Shown: positions 14,875-25,298 of the stretch, piece after piece | Position numbering within the stretch: the stretch's first letter is position 1 | Layout: each line of letters opens with the position of its first letter | Origin: WLXB01 sp040221475 | GTDB lineage: Bacteria > Pseudomonadota > Alphaproteobacteria > Rhodospirillales > Rhodospirillaceae | DNA: 64,000 nucleotides | Direction: 5' to 3' | NCBI GenBank assembly: GCA_040221475.1 | Contig: JAVKEJ010000058.1 | Span: 124,001 to 188,000, forward strand | Program-made: the position numbers and the translations under genes | Notes under the pieces: generated by a model | Told to the model about the DNA's origin: nothing | The model's input: only the letters and a program-made list of their open reading frames with translations | The model's database searches: none

Positions 14875-15714
14875 TTATTGATCGGGGGTGCGCTGTTTCT
14901 CGATGTCTTCAGGGCTATACCCTTTCGACAGCCACAGGCGATTGTAGTCGTCTTCTGTGCCCCTGAACACTTCATCCAAATAGCGGGGGGCGATACCGAA
15001 GCAGTCCAGGTCTTCACTGGTTGTTGTTTTGCAAAGCGTGGTCAGAAATCCGCCGTTTTCCAATGTGGGTACCAAGCGTGCCACAATAGCCTGTTTATAC
15101 CACCGCGCAGATTTTGGCCGACAGAGATAGAGTTTTCTATAGCCAACTAAAACCGGGGTGAAACGTTCTTTATAACGCTCAAGGTAGCGCAACGCAGACC
15201 ACGTCACCTGGGGATACTCAGGGGCAAAAAAATCATCAAGGACAACAATGCCATCGTCAGACAACGCCAAATGAGACAGCTCAAGGTCGGCCTCAACGGC
15301 GGGGCCGGTGTGTTCGCCATCAATATGGATCCACCTTGCACTGCCACGGTCTAAATCTATGTCTGACAAGGCGAGTAAACTGGATCTTGCTTCAATTAAA
15401 TTAACTGCCAAATTGGCCGCGTTCTTGGTGTCTAGCCCGGCTTTGTCTAGGGATTCCAGAATGTGATCCGTCTGAAGTTTTATATCGATCAACGCTAACT
15501 TTTCACCGGCATCCGGGGCCAGAAAGGCCGCCAGAATGGCGGCAGATTTGCCCCTGAAAACCCCGATTTCCATAAGATGCCCAGGCACTTTAAAATCAAT
15601 CTGGGTGCGGAGTAAGGTGGCCCAAATCCAGAAGGTTTCCATAGGGCACCATCCGGAAATAGTCGCGAATTGATCTGCGAGGTGTGCGATTCGGGTGTCC
15701 AGTCGATTGTTCAT
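14875..15714 (-). CDS. Class I SAM-dependent methyltransferase (Methyltransf_24-like)
   Basis: A 279-residue protein using the ATG at 15712-15714, which has AGGA nine bases upstream; an in-frame TTG at 15751-15753 would add 13 residues but lacks such a site. The core contains a glycine-poor motif I variant LMEIGVFRGKSAAIL and LALIDIKLQ, then RWIHIDGEHTG and IVVLDDFF, as in CmcI/Methyltransf_24 proteins that act on sugars or small metabolites. The C-terminal 90 residues are not recognised. It is cotranscribed upstream of alkB. A role in glycan or secondary-metabolite methylation is possible; the substrate is unknown. Confidence 0.72.
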   Translation of the reverse strand: MNNRLDTRIAHLADQFATISGWCPMETFWIWATLLRTQIDFKVPGHLMEIGVFRGKSAAILAAFLAPDAGEKLALIDIKLQTDHILESLDKAGLDTKNAANLAVNLIEARSSLLALSDIDLDRGSARWIHIDGEHTGPAVEADLELSHLALSDDGIVVLDDFFAPEYPQVTWSALRYLERYKERFTPVLVGYRKLYLCRPKSARWYKQAIVARLVPTLENGGFLTTLCKTTTSEDLDCFGIAPRYLDEVFRGTEDDYNRLWLSKGYSPEDIEKQRTPDQ

Positions 15715-15793
15715 AACTGTGTTTCCTGAGCCGGGGGCTTGTTCTAAGGGCAAAAGTTAACACGCGACAGAGTGAAAAATTATCATTCTGCAT

Positions 15794-15823
15794 GTTGCGA
15801 GGTATTCCCGGACCCCCTATATA
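15794..15823 (+). promoter_or_regulatory. Candidate sigma-32 (RpoH) promoter of dnaK
   Basis: TTGCGA at 15795-15800 and CTATAT at 15817-15822 are separated by 16 bases, and the -10 box is preceded by a run of C. This fits the TTG...CTATAT heat-shock promoters described for alphaproteobacteria and the CCCC-containing -10 of E. coli sigma-32. It would give a 5' leader of about 125 bases before the dnaK ATG. No CIRCE repeat is present. Based on eye matching only. Confidence 0.42.
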
Positions 15824-15956
15824 CCCCTCGACCCTGGCGGGGAAAGCAGGTCTCCTGAATTAGATCAGCATATCCCCTCAGAATGACCTTTGGGGGATAC
15901 CCCACGGCGCCGCATTTGGGCTCGGGATATCCGCCTCAATAAGAAGGAAGAAAATT

Positions 15957-17867
<1,911 letters not shown>

Positions 17868-17929
17868 CGCATCGTTTGTCTGAACATTCTCTTGGGATGT
17901 CCCCATGATGGTCCCACCTTCAAACCACC

Positions 17930-17964
17930 TTACCGGTCCAGCTGGAAATCAGCTGGACCGGTAA
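17930..17964 (+). promoter_or_regulatory. Strong hairpin between dnaK and dnaJ
   Basis: A perfect 15-bp inverted repeat (17930-17944 and 17950-17964) around a 5-base loop, GAAAT. It begins 63 bases after the dnaK stop and ends 24 bases before the dnaJ ATG. No T tract follows, so it is unlikely to be a full intrinsic terminator. It could act as an mRNA processing or stability element that raises dnaK over dnaJ expression, or as a partial attenuator. Confidence 0.75.
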
Positions 17965-17988
17965 ACTTCCCAAGTGGCGGAGGCCTTA

Positions 17989-19134
17989 ATGGCAAAACGC
18001 GACTATTATGATGTGCTTGGCGCGAGTAAGACCGCGTCTGGCGATGAGCTCAAAAAAGCGTACCGCAAGCTCGCTATGAAATATCACCCGGACCGTAATC
18101 CGGGAGACAAAGAAGCTGAGCAAAAATTTAAAGACCTTAATGAAGCTTACGAAGTCTTAAAGGACGAGCAAAAACGCGCCGCCTATGACCAGTATGGTCA
18201 TGCTGCTTTTGAGCATGGCGGTGGTCCAGGTGCGGGCCGCGGCGGGTTCAGCGGTGGTTTTGGCGGCGGGTTCTCTGACATTTTCGACGAAATGTTTGGC
18301 GATATGATGGGTGGCCGCCGTGGCCGTGGTCAAACCCAGTCCAGGGGCCAAGATCTTCGCTACAACATGGACGTCACCCTGGAAGATGCGTACCAGGGCA
18401 AAAAGGCGACCATTACCGTTCCGTCTTCGGCAACCTGCTCTTCATGTGATGGCAGCGGCGGCAAGGATGGTGCAAAACCAGATACCTGCTCATCGTGTGG
18501 CGGAGCAGGTAAAGTGAGAAGTCAGCAAGGCTTCTTTACGGTTGAGCGCTCTTGTCCCACTTGCGGCGGTGCCGGGCGGGTGATTAAAAATCCATGTGGC
18601 AGCTGTCGCGGCACTGGCCGGACGCGCAAAGACAAAACACTCGAGGTAACTATTCCACCGGGTGTGGAAGATGGCACCCGCATCCGCCTCGCCGGGGAAG
18701 GTGAAGCCGGACTAAACGGAGCGCCGGCCGGGGACCTGTATATTTTTCTCGGCCTCAAGCCACATCGTCTGTTCCAGCGTGATGGCGCAAATCTTTATAT
18801 GCGCGTACCGATCTCAATGACGATTGCGGCCTTAGGCGGGGAAGTAGAAGTTCCGACCATTGAAGGCAGCAAGGTTCGTGTTTCGATTCCACAAGGATGC
18901 CAAAACGGGCACCAGTTCCGTTTGCGCGGTAAGGGCATGAATGTGCTGCGTTCGACGGCCCGGGGAGACATGTTCCTTGAAGCAGCGGTTGAAGTTCCCG
19001 TCAATCTGACAAAGAAACAAAAAGAACTTCTACGTGAGTTTGAAAAAGACAGTGATCAGAAAACCTACAGCCCTGAGGCTCAAGGCTTTTTTGATAAGAT
19101 CAAAGACTTTTTTGAAGACCTGACTGAGAAATAA
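17989..19134 (+). CDS. dnaJ: Chaperone DnaJ (Hsp40)
   Basis: The ATG at 17989 with CGGAGG five bases upstream gives 381 residues; an in-frame GTG at 17974 overlaps that ribosome-binding site and is rejected. Domains in order: J domain (MAKRDYYDVLG, with HPD in YHPDRNPGD), Gly/Phe-rich linker (about 75-110), zinc domain with four CxxCxGxG repeats (CSSCDGSG, CSSCGGAG, CPTCGGAG, CGSCRGTG), and C-terminal substrate-binding domains. It stimulates DnaK ATPase and delivers clients. It follows dnaK after 121 bases containing the hairpin, and converges closely on the next minus-strand gene (5-base gap). Confidence 0.97.
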   Translation: MAKRDYYDVLGASKTASGDELKKAYRKLAMKYHPDRNPGDKEAEQKFKDLNEAYEVLKDEQKRAAYDQYGHAAFEHGGGPGAGRGGFSGGFGGGFSDIFDEMFGDMMGGRRGRGQTQSRGQDLRYNMDVTLEDAYQGKKATITVPSSATCSSCDGSGGKDGAKPDTCSSCGGAGKVRSQQGFFTVERSCPTCGGAGRVIKNPCGSCRGTGRTRKDKTLEVTIPPGVEDGTRIRLAGEGEAGLNGAPAGDLYIFLGLKPHRLFQRDGANLYMRVPISMTIAALGGEVEVPTIEGSKVRVSIPQGCQNGHQFRLRGKGMNVLRSTARGDMFLEAAVEVPVNLTKKQKELLREFEKDSDQKTYSPEAQGFFDKIKDFFEDLTEK

Positions 19135-19139
19135 GTGCG

Positions 19140-19817
19140 CTAGAGTTTACCGCGCAGTCTTTGCGACCACGTTAGTTTTTGTGGTGTTTCTGCTTTGCCG
19201 TCCAGATAGCTCCAGAAGAACGACATGGTGTATTTCACCTCTTGTGCCGGGCTGACACCGCGATGCAGGTGGGTCCAGTACGGGGGAAACACAACAACCT
19301 TGCCCGTTTCCGGCTGAATCTTTTGGCCCTGATGCATAAATTCAGTTGCGCCCTCATTTTTCACATCAGACAAATACAGCAGGCACGCCAGAACACGTTC
19401 AGCGGTGTCCATCCCTGCATTGTCTGCATGCCAGGTAAACCCCTGTCCCGGATCAACACGTTCAATGCGGGGGTAGCGGCAGCCGACGCGGCCTGATGAA
19501 AGGTGTTCAGTGAGCGCCGGAAAGGCCGCCGCATAGTCTGCAACCGCCTTAGCAACGGCTGCATGGGTCTGAACAACCGCATCTTTCCAGTCGTCCATCC
19601 TGTCATTCAGAAAAAGAATTGTGCCGGTACGGCCCGGGTCTTGCCGTCGATCTGAGTTCCCGACGGTTGAAGGATGCTTGCGGTCATCCGCCTCAAAGCG
19701 GTCAATCAGCATCTGGCAATACTCCGGCCCGAGCATGTTAGGATATTCTCGGATAAAAGAGGGATGAGCGTGTGACACCAGTGATTGCCCAGCTGAGAAA
19801 ACGGAAAATGACGCCAC
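19140..19817 (-). CDS. 2OG-Fe(II) oxygenase, prolyl-4-hydroxylase-like
   Basis: A 225-residue dioxygenase of the P4Hc/2OG-FeII_Oxy type. Iron ligands are probably H130 and D132 (GFTWHADNAG) and H183 or H185 (YWTHLHRGVSP), with K195 of VKYTMSFFW as the 2-oxoglutarate anchor. The double-stranded beta-helix core is otherwise typical (LACLLYLSD, GKVVVFPPYW). Homologues hydroxylate proline or other residues in proteins, or small molecules. The gene is divergent from the GT41 gene (31-base gap between starts), suggesting shared control and perhaps linked protein modification. The substrate is unknown. Confidence 0.82.
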   Translation of the reverse strand: MASFSVFSAGQSLVSHAHPSFIREYPNMLGPEYCQMLIDRFEADDRKHPSTVGNSDRRQDPGRTGTILFLNDRMDDWKDAVVQTHAAVAKAVADYAAAFPALTEHLSSGRVGCRYPRIERVDPGQGFTWHADNAGMDTAERVLACLLYLSDVKNEGATEFMHQGQKIQPETGKVVVFPPYWTHLHRGVSPAQEVKYTMSFFWSYLDGKAETPQKLTWSQRLRGKL

Positions 19818-19848
19818 ACCCTATCTTTTTCTATCGCAAGGTTGAAGC

Positions 19849-21474
19849 ATGATTGGTTTCATCTCTAAATTCTTCAATTCTAAATCAGCCGCCTCGCGCG
19901 ATGTCACAGATGATACAGAAGCAGCGTTGCACACAAGAATTACAAAACTCTTGTCACTTGCTCCGTCTGCAGTTGCTGAAGGACAAATTGCCACCGAGGC
20001 TCTCACGGATGCTTTATATAAAGCGGGCGCAACAGCCCTTGAGGTTGGATATTCGGGACTGGCCGCTAGTGCTCTGTCACAGGCACAAAGCCTGGGCTGC
20101 CAAGAATCCTATCTTGATTACAACGTGGCACTTGCTTACAGCCGCAGCGGTCAAGCGACCCAGGCCCACGAGAGTTTCAGGAAAGCGTTTGTCAGCTCCC
20201 TCAATGATGAAAAAGGGGACGGCTACTATCTGAGAAACCTTCACGCGCTTGAAAGTGTAACGCTGAAGCACCTCTACGAACAAACCGGTCTGTGGGCACA
20301 ACGCTATGCCAAAGGGCTGACGCCGTACAGTTATGAGAAAACTCATACCCAAGAGCGTGTCAAGCTGCGCGCCAAGCAAAGCGCCAAGCTTCGTGTTGGT
20401 CTTTTGTCCGGCCGGTTTTGCCGTCATGCAGCAGGGTTTCTGACGCTAGCCGGTCTTGAAAAAGTTAATCCCTCTAAAATTGAGTTTTTCCTCTACGCCA
20501 ATGCGTCCCCAGCAGACGACTACACCGAGCGCTTCAAAATGCTTGCCTCGCAATGGCATGACATTACTGAATTAGACGATACCGCTGCAGCAAGCCTCAT
20601 ACACAGCCATGATCTTGATATTCTAATCGATCTGGCGGGCCATTCTGCCGGCTCTCGCATGGGGGTGATCATGCGCAAGCCAGCGCCCGTTCAAGCAAAA
20701 TGGGCGGGGGGTCAACACGGTACGACGGGCGTCGTCGCGTTGGATTATTTTATCACAGACGTTATCGAGACCCCGGAGGACCATGACCCCTATTTTTATG
20801 AAAAACCAATACGTCTGCCCAATGCGTACGCGTGTTATACACCACCGCCAGACGCGCCAAAGGTCGGTCCATTGCCTGCAATCCGGAACGGCTATCTGAC
20901 GTTCGGGAGCTTCAACAATATCGCTAAAATGAGTGACTCAACTTTTTCTGTGTGGGCTGAAATTCTCAATTATTTACAAAACAGCCGTCTTGTCCTCAAG
21001 CATTCGGCTTTATCAGAACAGATTACACGGGACCGTATAGCATCCCGCCTATCAGCTTATGGCATTTCCCCCTTACGTTTGGATTTAAGAGCGCCCACCG
21101 GCCATGTGGCTCATCTCGAAGCCTATGCAGATATCGATATCGCGTTAGACCCTTTTCCATGGAGCGGTTGCATCACCACCTGCGAAAGCCTGTGGATGGG
21201 GGTGCCGGTGCTTACCTTATTGGGCGACGCCTTTTGTCACCGGCACTCGGCGAGTTTCCTCACAGCGGTCGGTCTAGAAGACTGGGTTGTAAAAAATCAA
21301 AAAGACTACATCGCTAAGGCTTTGACGTTTGGACAAAATGTGTCGTTCTTAAGCGAAATGAGGGCTGATCTAAGGTTAAGGGTTATGCAGTCGTCCTTAT
21401 GTGATGCGCAGCAGTTCGGCAACGATTTTGAAAACATTTTGTTCAGTATGATTGACACTCAAGATTCTCTTTAG
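19849..21474 (+). CDS. GT41 (O-GlcNAc transferase-like) glycosyltransferase with short TPR region
   Basis: A 541-residue protein. Residues about 45-125 form a short TPR-like helical region, and about 180-535 are the two Rossmann-like halves of a GT41 (OGT/SPINDLY-type) catalytic domain: LLSGRFCRHAAGF with the conserved His, ILIDLAGHSAGSRM, KPAPVQAKWAGGQHGTTG, YLTFGSFNNIAKMSD, and DIALDPFPWSGCITTCESLWMGVPVLTL. The family transfers a sugar from UDP- or GDP-sugars to Ser/Thr of proteins, in bacteria often adhesins or flagellins. It is one of three GT41 genes in the window and is flanked by a hydroxylase and a methyltransferase. Acceptor unknown. Confidence 0.85.
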   Translation: MIGFISKFFNSKSAASRDVTDDTEAALHTRITKLLSLAPSAVAEGQIATEALTDALYKAGATALEVGYSGLAASALSQAQSLGCQESYLDYNVALAYSRSGQATQAHESFRKAFVSSLNDEKGDGYYLRNLHALESVTLKHLYEQTGLWAQRYAKGLTPYSYEKTHTQERVKLRAKQSAKLRVGLLSGRFCRHAAGFLTLAGLEKVNPSKIEFFLYANASPADDYTERFKMLASQWHDITELDDTAAASLIHSHDLDILIDLAGHSAGSRMGVIMRKPAPVQAKWAGGQHGTTGVVALDYFITDVIETPEDHDPYFYEKPIRLPNAYACYTPPPDAPKVGPLPAIRNGYLTFGSFNNIAKMSDSTFSVWAEILNYLQNSRLVLKHSALSEQITRDRIASRLSAYGISPLRLDLRAPTGHVAHLEAYADIDIALDPFPWSGCITTCESLWMGVPVLTLLGDAFCHRHSASFLTAVGLEDWVVKNQKDYIAKALTFGQNVSFLSEMRADLRLRVMQSSLCDAQQFGNDFENILFSMIDTQDSL

Positions 21475-21484
21475 CGCAACAAAA

Positions 21485-22180
21485 CTAACAAGCAGAACGC
21501 TGTCGCAGATAAAGAAATGGGTGAACCATCGCAAGTGCGTTTAAGTTATCTGTGATGTCATTTCTCAAATGTTCATGTTTTTGCAGGGCTGATTCATTTA
21601 GCAACAGAAGGGTATTTTGCTGTAGCCACCAAAACACAGACTCATCCCCCCAGATCATGGGCCGGATCACATCCAGGGTTTTAAACCCCCGTAAGGCAAA
21701 CTTTTCAGCCCAGTAGCCCGGCCATTGTTCGTTCACATGGCCGTTGCCACCCTGAAAGGGAATGGCCGCGGAAAACAAAATAACGTCTCCGTGTCTGACA
21801 ACACTATCGACAAAAACGTCTGCGGCAGTTTTCGGTAGATGCTCTGCAACTTCTAAGCTGATCACCAAGTCAAATTTTTGGTCGAGGTCCAAAGGGTCTT
21901 CTAGGGATTGAGAAGAGAAGCACGAAGATGGAATCAGCAATTCACTTTGCTCTATCCACGGTCCATCTATGCCCTGAATGGTGTCGGCCCCCAATTCCTT
22001 GGCCACTTGTAACCAGGCTCCATGTCCACATCCAATATCAAGCACGGAAGACGGTGAAAACGTTGGGAACACGGAGGATAAAATTTTTCGGGCTGATGCT
22101 AGCCGGGCATTCGCGTTGGCGTCTAACATTGCGTTATAACCGTTCGGGTCGCACGGCGTTGAGTCTAGGTTTTGAGTCAT
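21485..22180 (-). CDS. Class I SAM-dependent methyltransferase
   Basis: A 231-residue methyltransferase. SAM motif I is VLDIGCGHGAWLQVA, the acidic post-I segment is IQGIDGPW, and LVISLEVAEHLPK is the motif IV region typical of Methyltransf_23-type enzymes that modify small molecules or sugars. The ending around VFWWLQQNTLLLLNE is seen in methyltransferases of glycan clusters. It converges on the GT41 gene with a 10-base gap. It is divergent from dapB across about 95 bases. The substrate is unknown; a glycan-modifying role is inferred from the neighbour. Confidence 0.82.
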   Translation of the reverse strand: MTQNLDSTPCDPNGYNAMLDANANARLASARKILSSVFPTFSPSSVLDIGCGHGAWLQVAKELGADTIQGIDGPWIEQSELLIPSSCFSSQSLEDPLDLDQKFDLVISLEVAEHLPKTAADVFVDSVVRHGDVILFSAAIPFQGGNGHVNEQWPGYWAEKFALRGFKTLDVIRPMIWGDESVFWWLQQNTLLLLNESALQKHEHLRNDITDNLNALAMVHPFLYLRQRSAC

Positions 22181-22275
22181 GTCTTTAGTATAGAGACACA
22201 GTCGTCTGAGAAAAGCACAGAGAGTTGTGCTAAATTAATACTATTATCCTCGTGTTTAACTGGAGAGTGTTCATC

Positions 22276-23079
22276 ATGACTGTCGCCATAGGTGTTGTTG
22301 GCTGCGCCGGTCGTATGGGGCGTGCTGTACTCCAAGAAATTATTGCCACGAAAGGATGTGCAGTCTCAGGTGGCACAGAAACGCAAAGCGATTACATAGG
22401 CAAAGATGTTGGCGATTTGATCGGTGCCGGTGCAATAGGGGCCTATATCACCTCTGATGCCCATGCGCTTTTCTCGATCTCGGATGTTGTAATTGATTTT
22501 ACGGTCCCGGCGGCAACTCGCACTCATGCACAAGCTGCCCTCGAAACTGGAACGGCGCTTGTGGTCGGAACCACGGGTCTGAGTGATGATGATCAAAAAG
22601 CAATACAGTCCGCTGCACAAAAAGTAGCGATGGTCCAGGCATCCAATTTTTCTGTCGGTGTTAATCTGCTTTTTGCTCTAACCAAACGTGTGGCGGCAAC
22701 GCTGGGTCCGGACTACGACATAGAGATTGTCGAAATGCATCATCGCCATAAAGTTGATGCGCCATCTGGGACCGCTCTCAGTATAGGTGAGGCGGCTGCG
22801 GCAGGCCGGGACGTGGCGCTGTCAGATGTCGCCCGTTATGCCCGCGAAGGCCAGACGGGCGCTCGCCCTGTGGGGGAAATTGGTTTTGCAACGCTAAGAG
22901 GCGGCGGCGTGGTCGGCGATCATACGGCGATTTTTGCTAATGACGTAGAACGCCTTGAACTCACCCATAAGGCGGGCTCACGCGGTATTTTTGCCGGTGG
23001 CGCGGTGCGGGCGGCGCTCTGGCTTCAGGGCCGCCCTGCGGGGTTATATTCTATGTCCGACGTCCTAGATTTGAACTGA
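22276..23079 (+). CDS. dapB: 4-hydroxy-tetrahydrodipicolinate reductase
   Basis: A 267-residue DapB of the lysine/diaminopimelate pathway, which also feeds peptidoglycan. The ATG at 22276 has GGAGAG eight bases upstream; an upstream GTG at 22252 lies before that site and is rejected. Motifs are the nucleotide-binding VGVVGCAGRMGRAV-type N-terminus, the VVGTTGLSDDD segment, and the substrate/catalytic EMHHRHKVDAPSGTAL, with the second His and the Lys as active-site residues. Nth starts eight bases downstream, indicating an operon. Confidence 0.96.
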   Translation: MTVAIGVVGCAGRMGRAVLQEIIATKGCAVSGGTETQSDYIGKDVGDLIGAGAIGAYITSDAHALFSISDVVIDFTVPAATRTHAQAALETGTALVVGTTGLSDDDQKAIQSAAQKVAMVQASNFSVGVNLLFALTKRVAATLGPDYDIEIVEMHHRHKVDAPSGTALSIGEAAAAGRDVALSDVARYAREGQTGARPVGEIGFATLRGGGVVGDHTAIFANDVERLELTHKAGSRGIFAGGAVRAALWLQGRPAGLYSMSDVLDLN

Positions 23080-23087
23080 CTGCGGAC

Positions 23088-23771
23088 ATGCGTGTCAAAG
23101 ACATCCCAGAATTTTATGCGCGTCTAAGGGCGTTAGACCCTGAACCCAAAGGCGAACTCAACTACGTCAATCCTTATACTTTACTGGTTGCTGTTGTCAT
23201 GTCTGCTCAGGCGACAGATGTGGGGGTCAATAAGGCAACGGGCCCCTTGTTTAAGGTGGCAGATACGCCGGAGAAAATGGTTAAGCTCGGAGAAGCCAAG
23301 CTTAAGGATTATATAAAAACCATTGGTCTGTATAACGCAAAAGCGAAGAACGTTATCGCACTGTCTAAAATCCTTATCGATCAATACGACAGCACCGTTC
23401 CTGAAGACCGTGAAACGCTGGAAACGCTTCCTGGTGTTGGCCGCAAAACCGCTAATGTTGTGCTCAACATTGCCTTTGGGCATCCAACCATCGCAGTCGA
23501 CACACACCTTTTTCGCATAGGTAATCGCACCGGCATTGCACCGGGCAAAACACCGTTAGAAGTCGAGCTCAAACTGGAAAAGCGAACGCCGCCAGAATTT
23601 ATGCAACACGCACATCACTGGCTGATCCTGCATGGACGCTATATATGTAAGGCCAGAAAACCAGATTGTTGGCGCTGTCCTGTGGCAGACTTGTGCAAGT
23701 TCAAACCGAAAACACTTGCCCCGGATGAGTCCACAAAAAAGACATCCAAGACAAAGCGAGTCAAACCCTGA
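23088..23771 (+). CDS. nth: Endonuclease III (DNA glycosylase/AP lyase)
   Basis: A 227-residue base-excision repair enzyme acting on oxidised pyrimidines. The helix-hairpin-helix LPGVGRKTANVVLN contains the catalytic lysine, and the Asp of AVDTHLFRI is the second catalytic residue. The C-terminal 4Fe-4S loop has the canonical spacing C-x6-C-x2-C-x5-C (CKARKPDCWRCPVADLC). A lysine-rich tail follows (TKKTSKTKRVKP), longer than in E. coli Nth (211). It is cotranscribed with dapB and convergent with the bactofilin gene. Confidence 0.96.
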   Translation: MRVKDIPEFYARLRALDPEPKGELNYVNPYTLLVAVVMSAQATDVGVNKATGPLFKVADTPEKMVKLGEAKLKDYIKTIGLYNAKAKNVIALSKILIDQYDSTVPEDRETLETLPGVGRKTANVVLNIAFGHPTIAVDTHLFRIGNRTGIAPGKTPLEVELKLEKRTPPEFMQHAHHWLILHGRYICKARKPDCWRCPVADLCKFKPKTLAPDESTKKTSKTKRVKP

Positions 23772-23792
23772 GCATCAGAGTTTGCTGGCCGA

Positions 23793-24458
23793 TTATCTTT
23801 TGTCGGCGTCGATCACATCTATTGTGCCTTGCACCCGGCCACCAGAGGCAATGGAAATATTGTTGTAGTTAATGCTGCCCTTAACATGTCCGGATTCAGC
23901 GACTTCCAAAGTCAGGCGCGCGCGCAATGTGCCATCGAAGGTGCCAGCAATATAGGCGTGATCGACTTCAGCTTCGCCTTTAAATAATCCGCCTTCTGAG
24001 ACTTCCAATGTCACTGCGTCAGACATATTGGCCTCTACAGTGCCTTGAACAACAAGAGTTTCACAGGCTGAAATGTCACCGCTGACAGAGATGGACTTCC
24101 CAACCACAAGGCGTTTTCCATCCTCATCTCCAGAAGAGTCTGATCTCTCAGACGGCAAGCGAGAGGGGTTTGGGATGTCGACAACCTTTCTTGGAATTTC
24201 CGGGCGGTAAGAGGAACTAGGAGGGTTCGACATAGGCGAGTCCTTCTTAAAGGGTTTCAAAGGTGGTGAAATACTTTTGGTGTTGTCACCAAGAGGCAAA
24301 GAGCCAACTTCAGCCGAAGTTTCTAAGCTATCATCAGCCTCAACGTTGTTTGTTGAATCACCTTTGTTGCCATTGTTTTGTATAAATTTTTTATCAGATT
24401 CGGTCTTTGAGTCTGACACGGTTTTATCTGAAGTATCCGACTTTTTTTTGCCGAACAT
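23793..24458 (-). CDS. Bactofilin-family cytoskeletal protein
   Basis: A bactofilin polymerises without nucleotide into filaments that scaffold envelope machinery. The C-terminal third (about 115-220) is the right-handed beta-helix domain with the repeating pattern VSGDISACETLVVQG, VTLEVSEGGLFKGE, AGTFDGTLRARLTLEV, GHVKGSINYNNISI. The first 110 residues are a polar, disordered linker. Two starts are possible: ATG at 24473 and ATG at 24458. The latter gives MFGKKK, resembling the short MF-S/G-K membrane-targeting N-terminus of BacA-type bactofilins, and is preferred (221 residues). No M23 peptidase gene, the common partner, is adjacent. Confidence 0.88.
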   Translation of the reverse strand: MFGKKKSDTSDKTVSDSKTESDKKFIQNNGNKGDSTNNVEADDSLETSAEVGSLPLGDNTKSISPPLKPFKKDSPMSNPPSSSYRPEIPRKVVDIPNPSRLPSERSDSSGDEDGKRLVVGKSISVSGDISACETLVVQGTVEANMSDAVTLEVSEGGLFKGEAEVDHAYIAGTFDGTLRARLTLEVAESGHVKGSINYNNISIASGGRVQGTIDVIDADKR

Positions 24459-24539
24459 GAATCCCAACCCCATTTGTCATCAACTGTTTTGTTTTTCATT
24501 ACGATCACCGATATCGCACGGTGTGCTATCAAAAGGTCA

Positions 24540-25199
24540 TTACGTTACTTTAAATTTATAAAACATATGTACCATGGCCGAAGCCCCTATCACAGGCGCG
24601 ATGATATTAATTACTGGTATTGTAAACAGGAAAGCGGTTGTTGCTCCAGTGAGCCCTATAACAGTTTTATGTTTTTTATAGAGAGTCGTTACGCTCTCTT
24701 GGTCAAGCCGCCGCAGCGCAACAATCTCAAAATATTCACGCCCAAGCAGATAGCCGTTGACCCCGTAGTAGGCGACTAAATTGACTCCTGGGATAAGATA
24801 AAATGGGAGAGCCAGGAGATTTAAAGCGACAGTTAACAAGATGAGCCGCAATGAAGTCTTTGCGATTTTGCGCCAAGATAATGAGCGCGGGATGCTAGCA
24901 TTGGGGTAATGACGATGTTCTACAGCGTCTGCCACATCTTCTAGCAGCACAGAAATAAGAGCGCTCACAATCCCAGGGAAGAGAATTAACGCGAGCACAA
25001 ATGCAGCCAACCCTCCCAGAACGTCGACAGTTGTTTCAATCCATCCAATCTCAAAAACCGCTGTATTTGCTATGGTCCAGCCTATTCCGATGAACAAAAG
25101 GCCAAAAATAAATATAGCGCTGAGCACGCTCTTCCCTATCACCAAGCGAATACGGGGGTCCGATAACTGCCCAATTGCTCTGGAAAAGGCGCGAATCAT
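24540..25199 (-). CDS. EI24/CysZ-like integral membrane protein
   Basis: Using the ATG at 25197-25199, preceded by AAGGA, the protein has 219 residues. The open frame extends to 25262, but the extra part lacks a ribosome-binding site. The sequence has four to six hydrophobic segments and a middle loop VEHRHYP with AFVLALILFPGIVSALIS before it and YYGVNGYLLGREYFE after it, both typical of the EI24 domain family that includes CysZ sulfate channels. In alphaproteobacteria such proteins are mostly uncharacterised, so sulfate transport is only a possibility. It is divergent from the adenosine kinase gene (99-base spacer). Confidence 0.72.
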   Translation of the reverse strand: MIRAFSRAIGQLSDPRIRLVIGKSVLSAIFIFGLLFIGIGWTIANTAVFEIGWIETTVDVLGGLAAFVLALILFPGIVSALISVLLEDVADAVEHRHYPNASIPRSLSWRKIAKTSLRLILLTVALNLLALPFYLIPGVNLVAYYGVNGYLLGREYFEIVALRRLDQESVTTLYKKHKTVIGLTGATTAFLFTIPVINIIAPVIGASAMVHMFYKFKVT

Positions 25200-25298
25200 A
25201 AAAATAGTCCTTTGCGCTTGGTTGCTTGTGTCCATAAAACTCGCCGCTATACTGCGCCGCAATCCAGCAGGTTAGCTAATTTAAGGCACGGAGTTCCA

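Noticed and set aside
15754..15956. CIRCE operator ahead of dnaK
   Set aside because: No TTAGCACTC-type inverted repeat with 9-base spacing is present; control by RpoH is more plausible.
17930..17964. dnaK-dnaJ hairpin as an intrinsic terminator
   Set aside because: Neither strand has a T tract after the stem, and dnaJ lies directly downstream without another obvious promoter.
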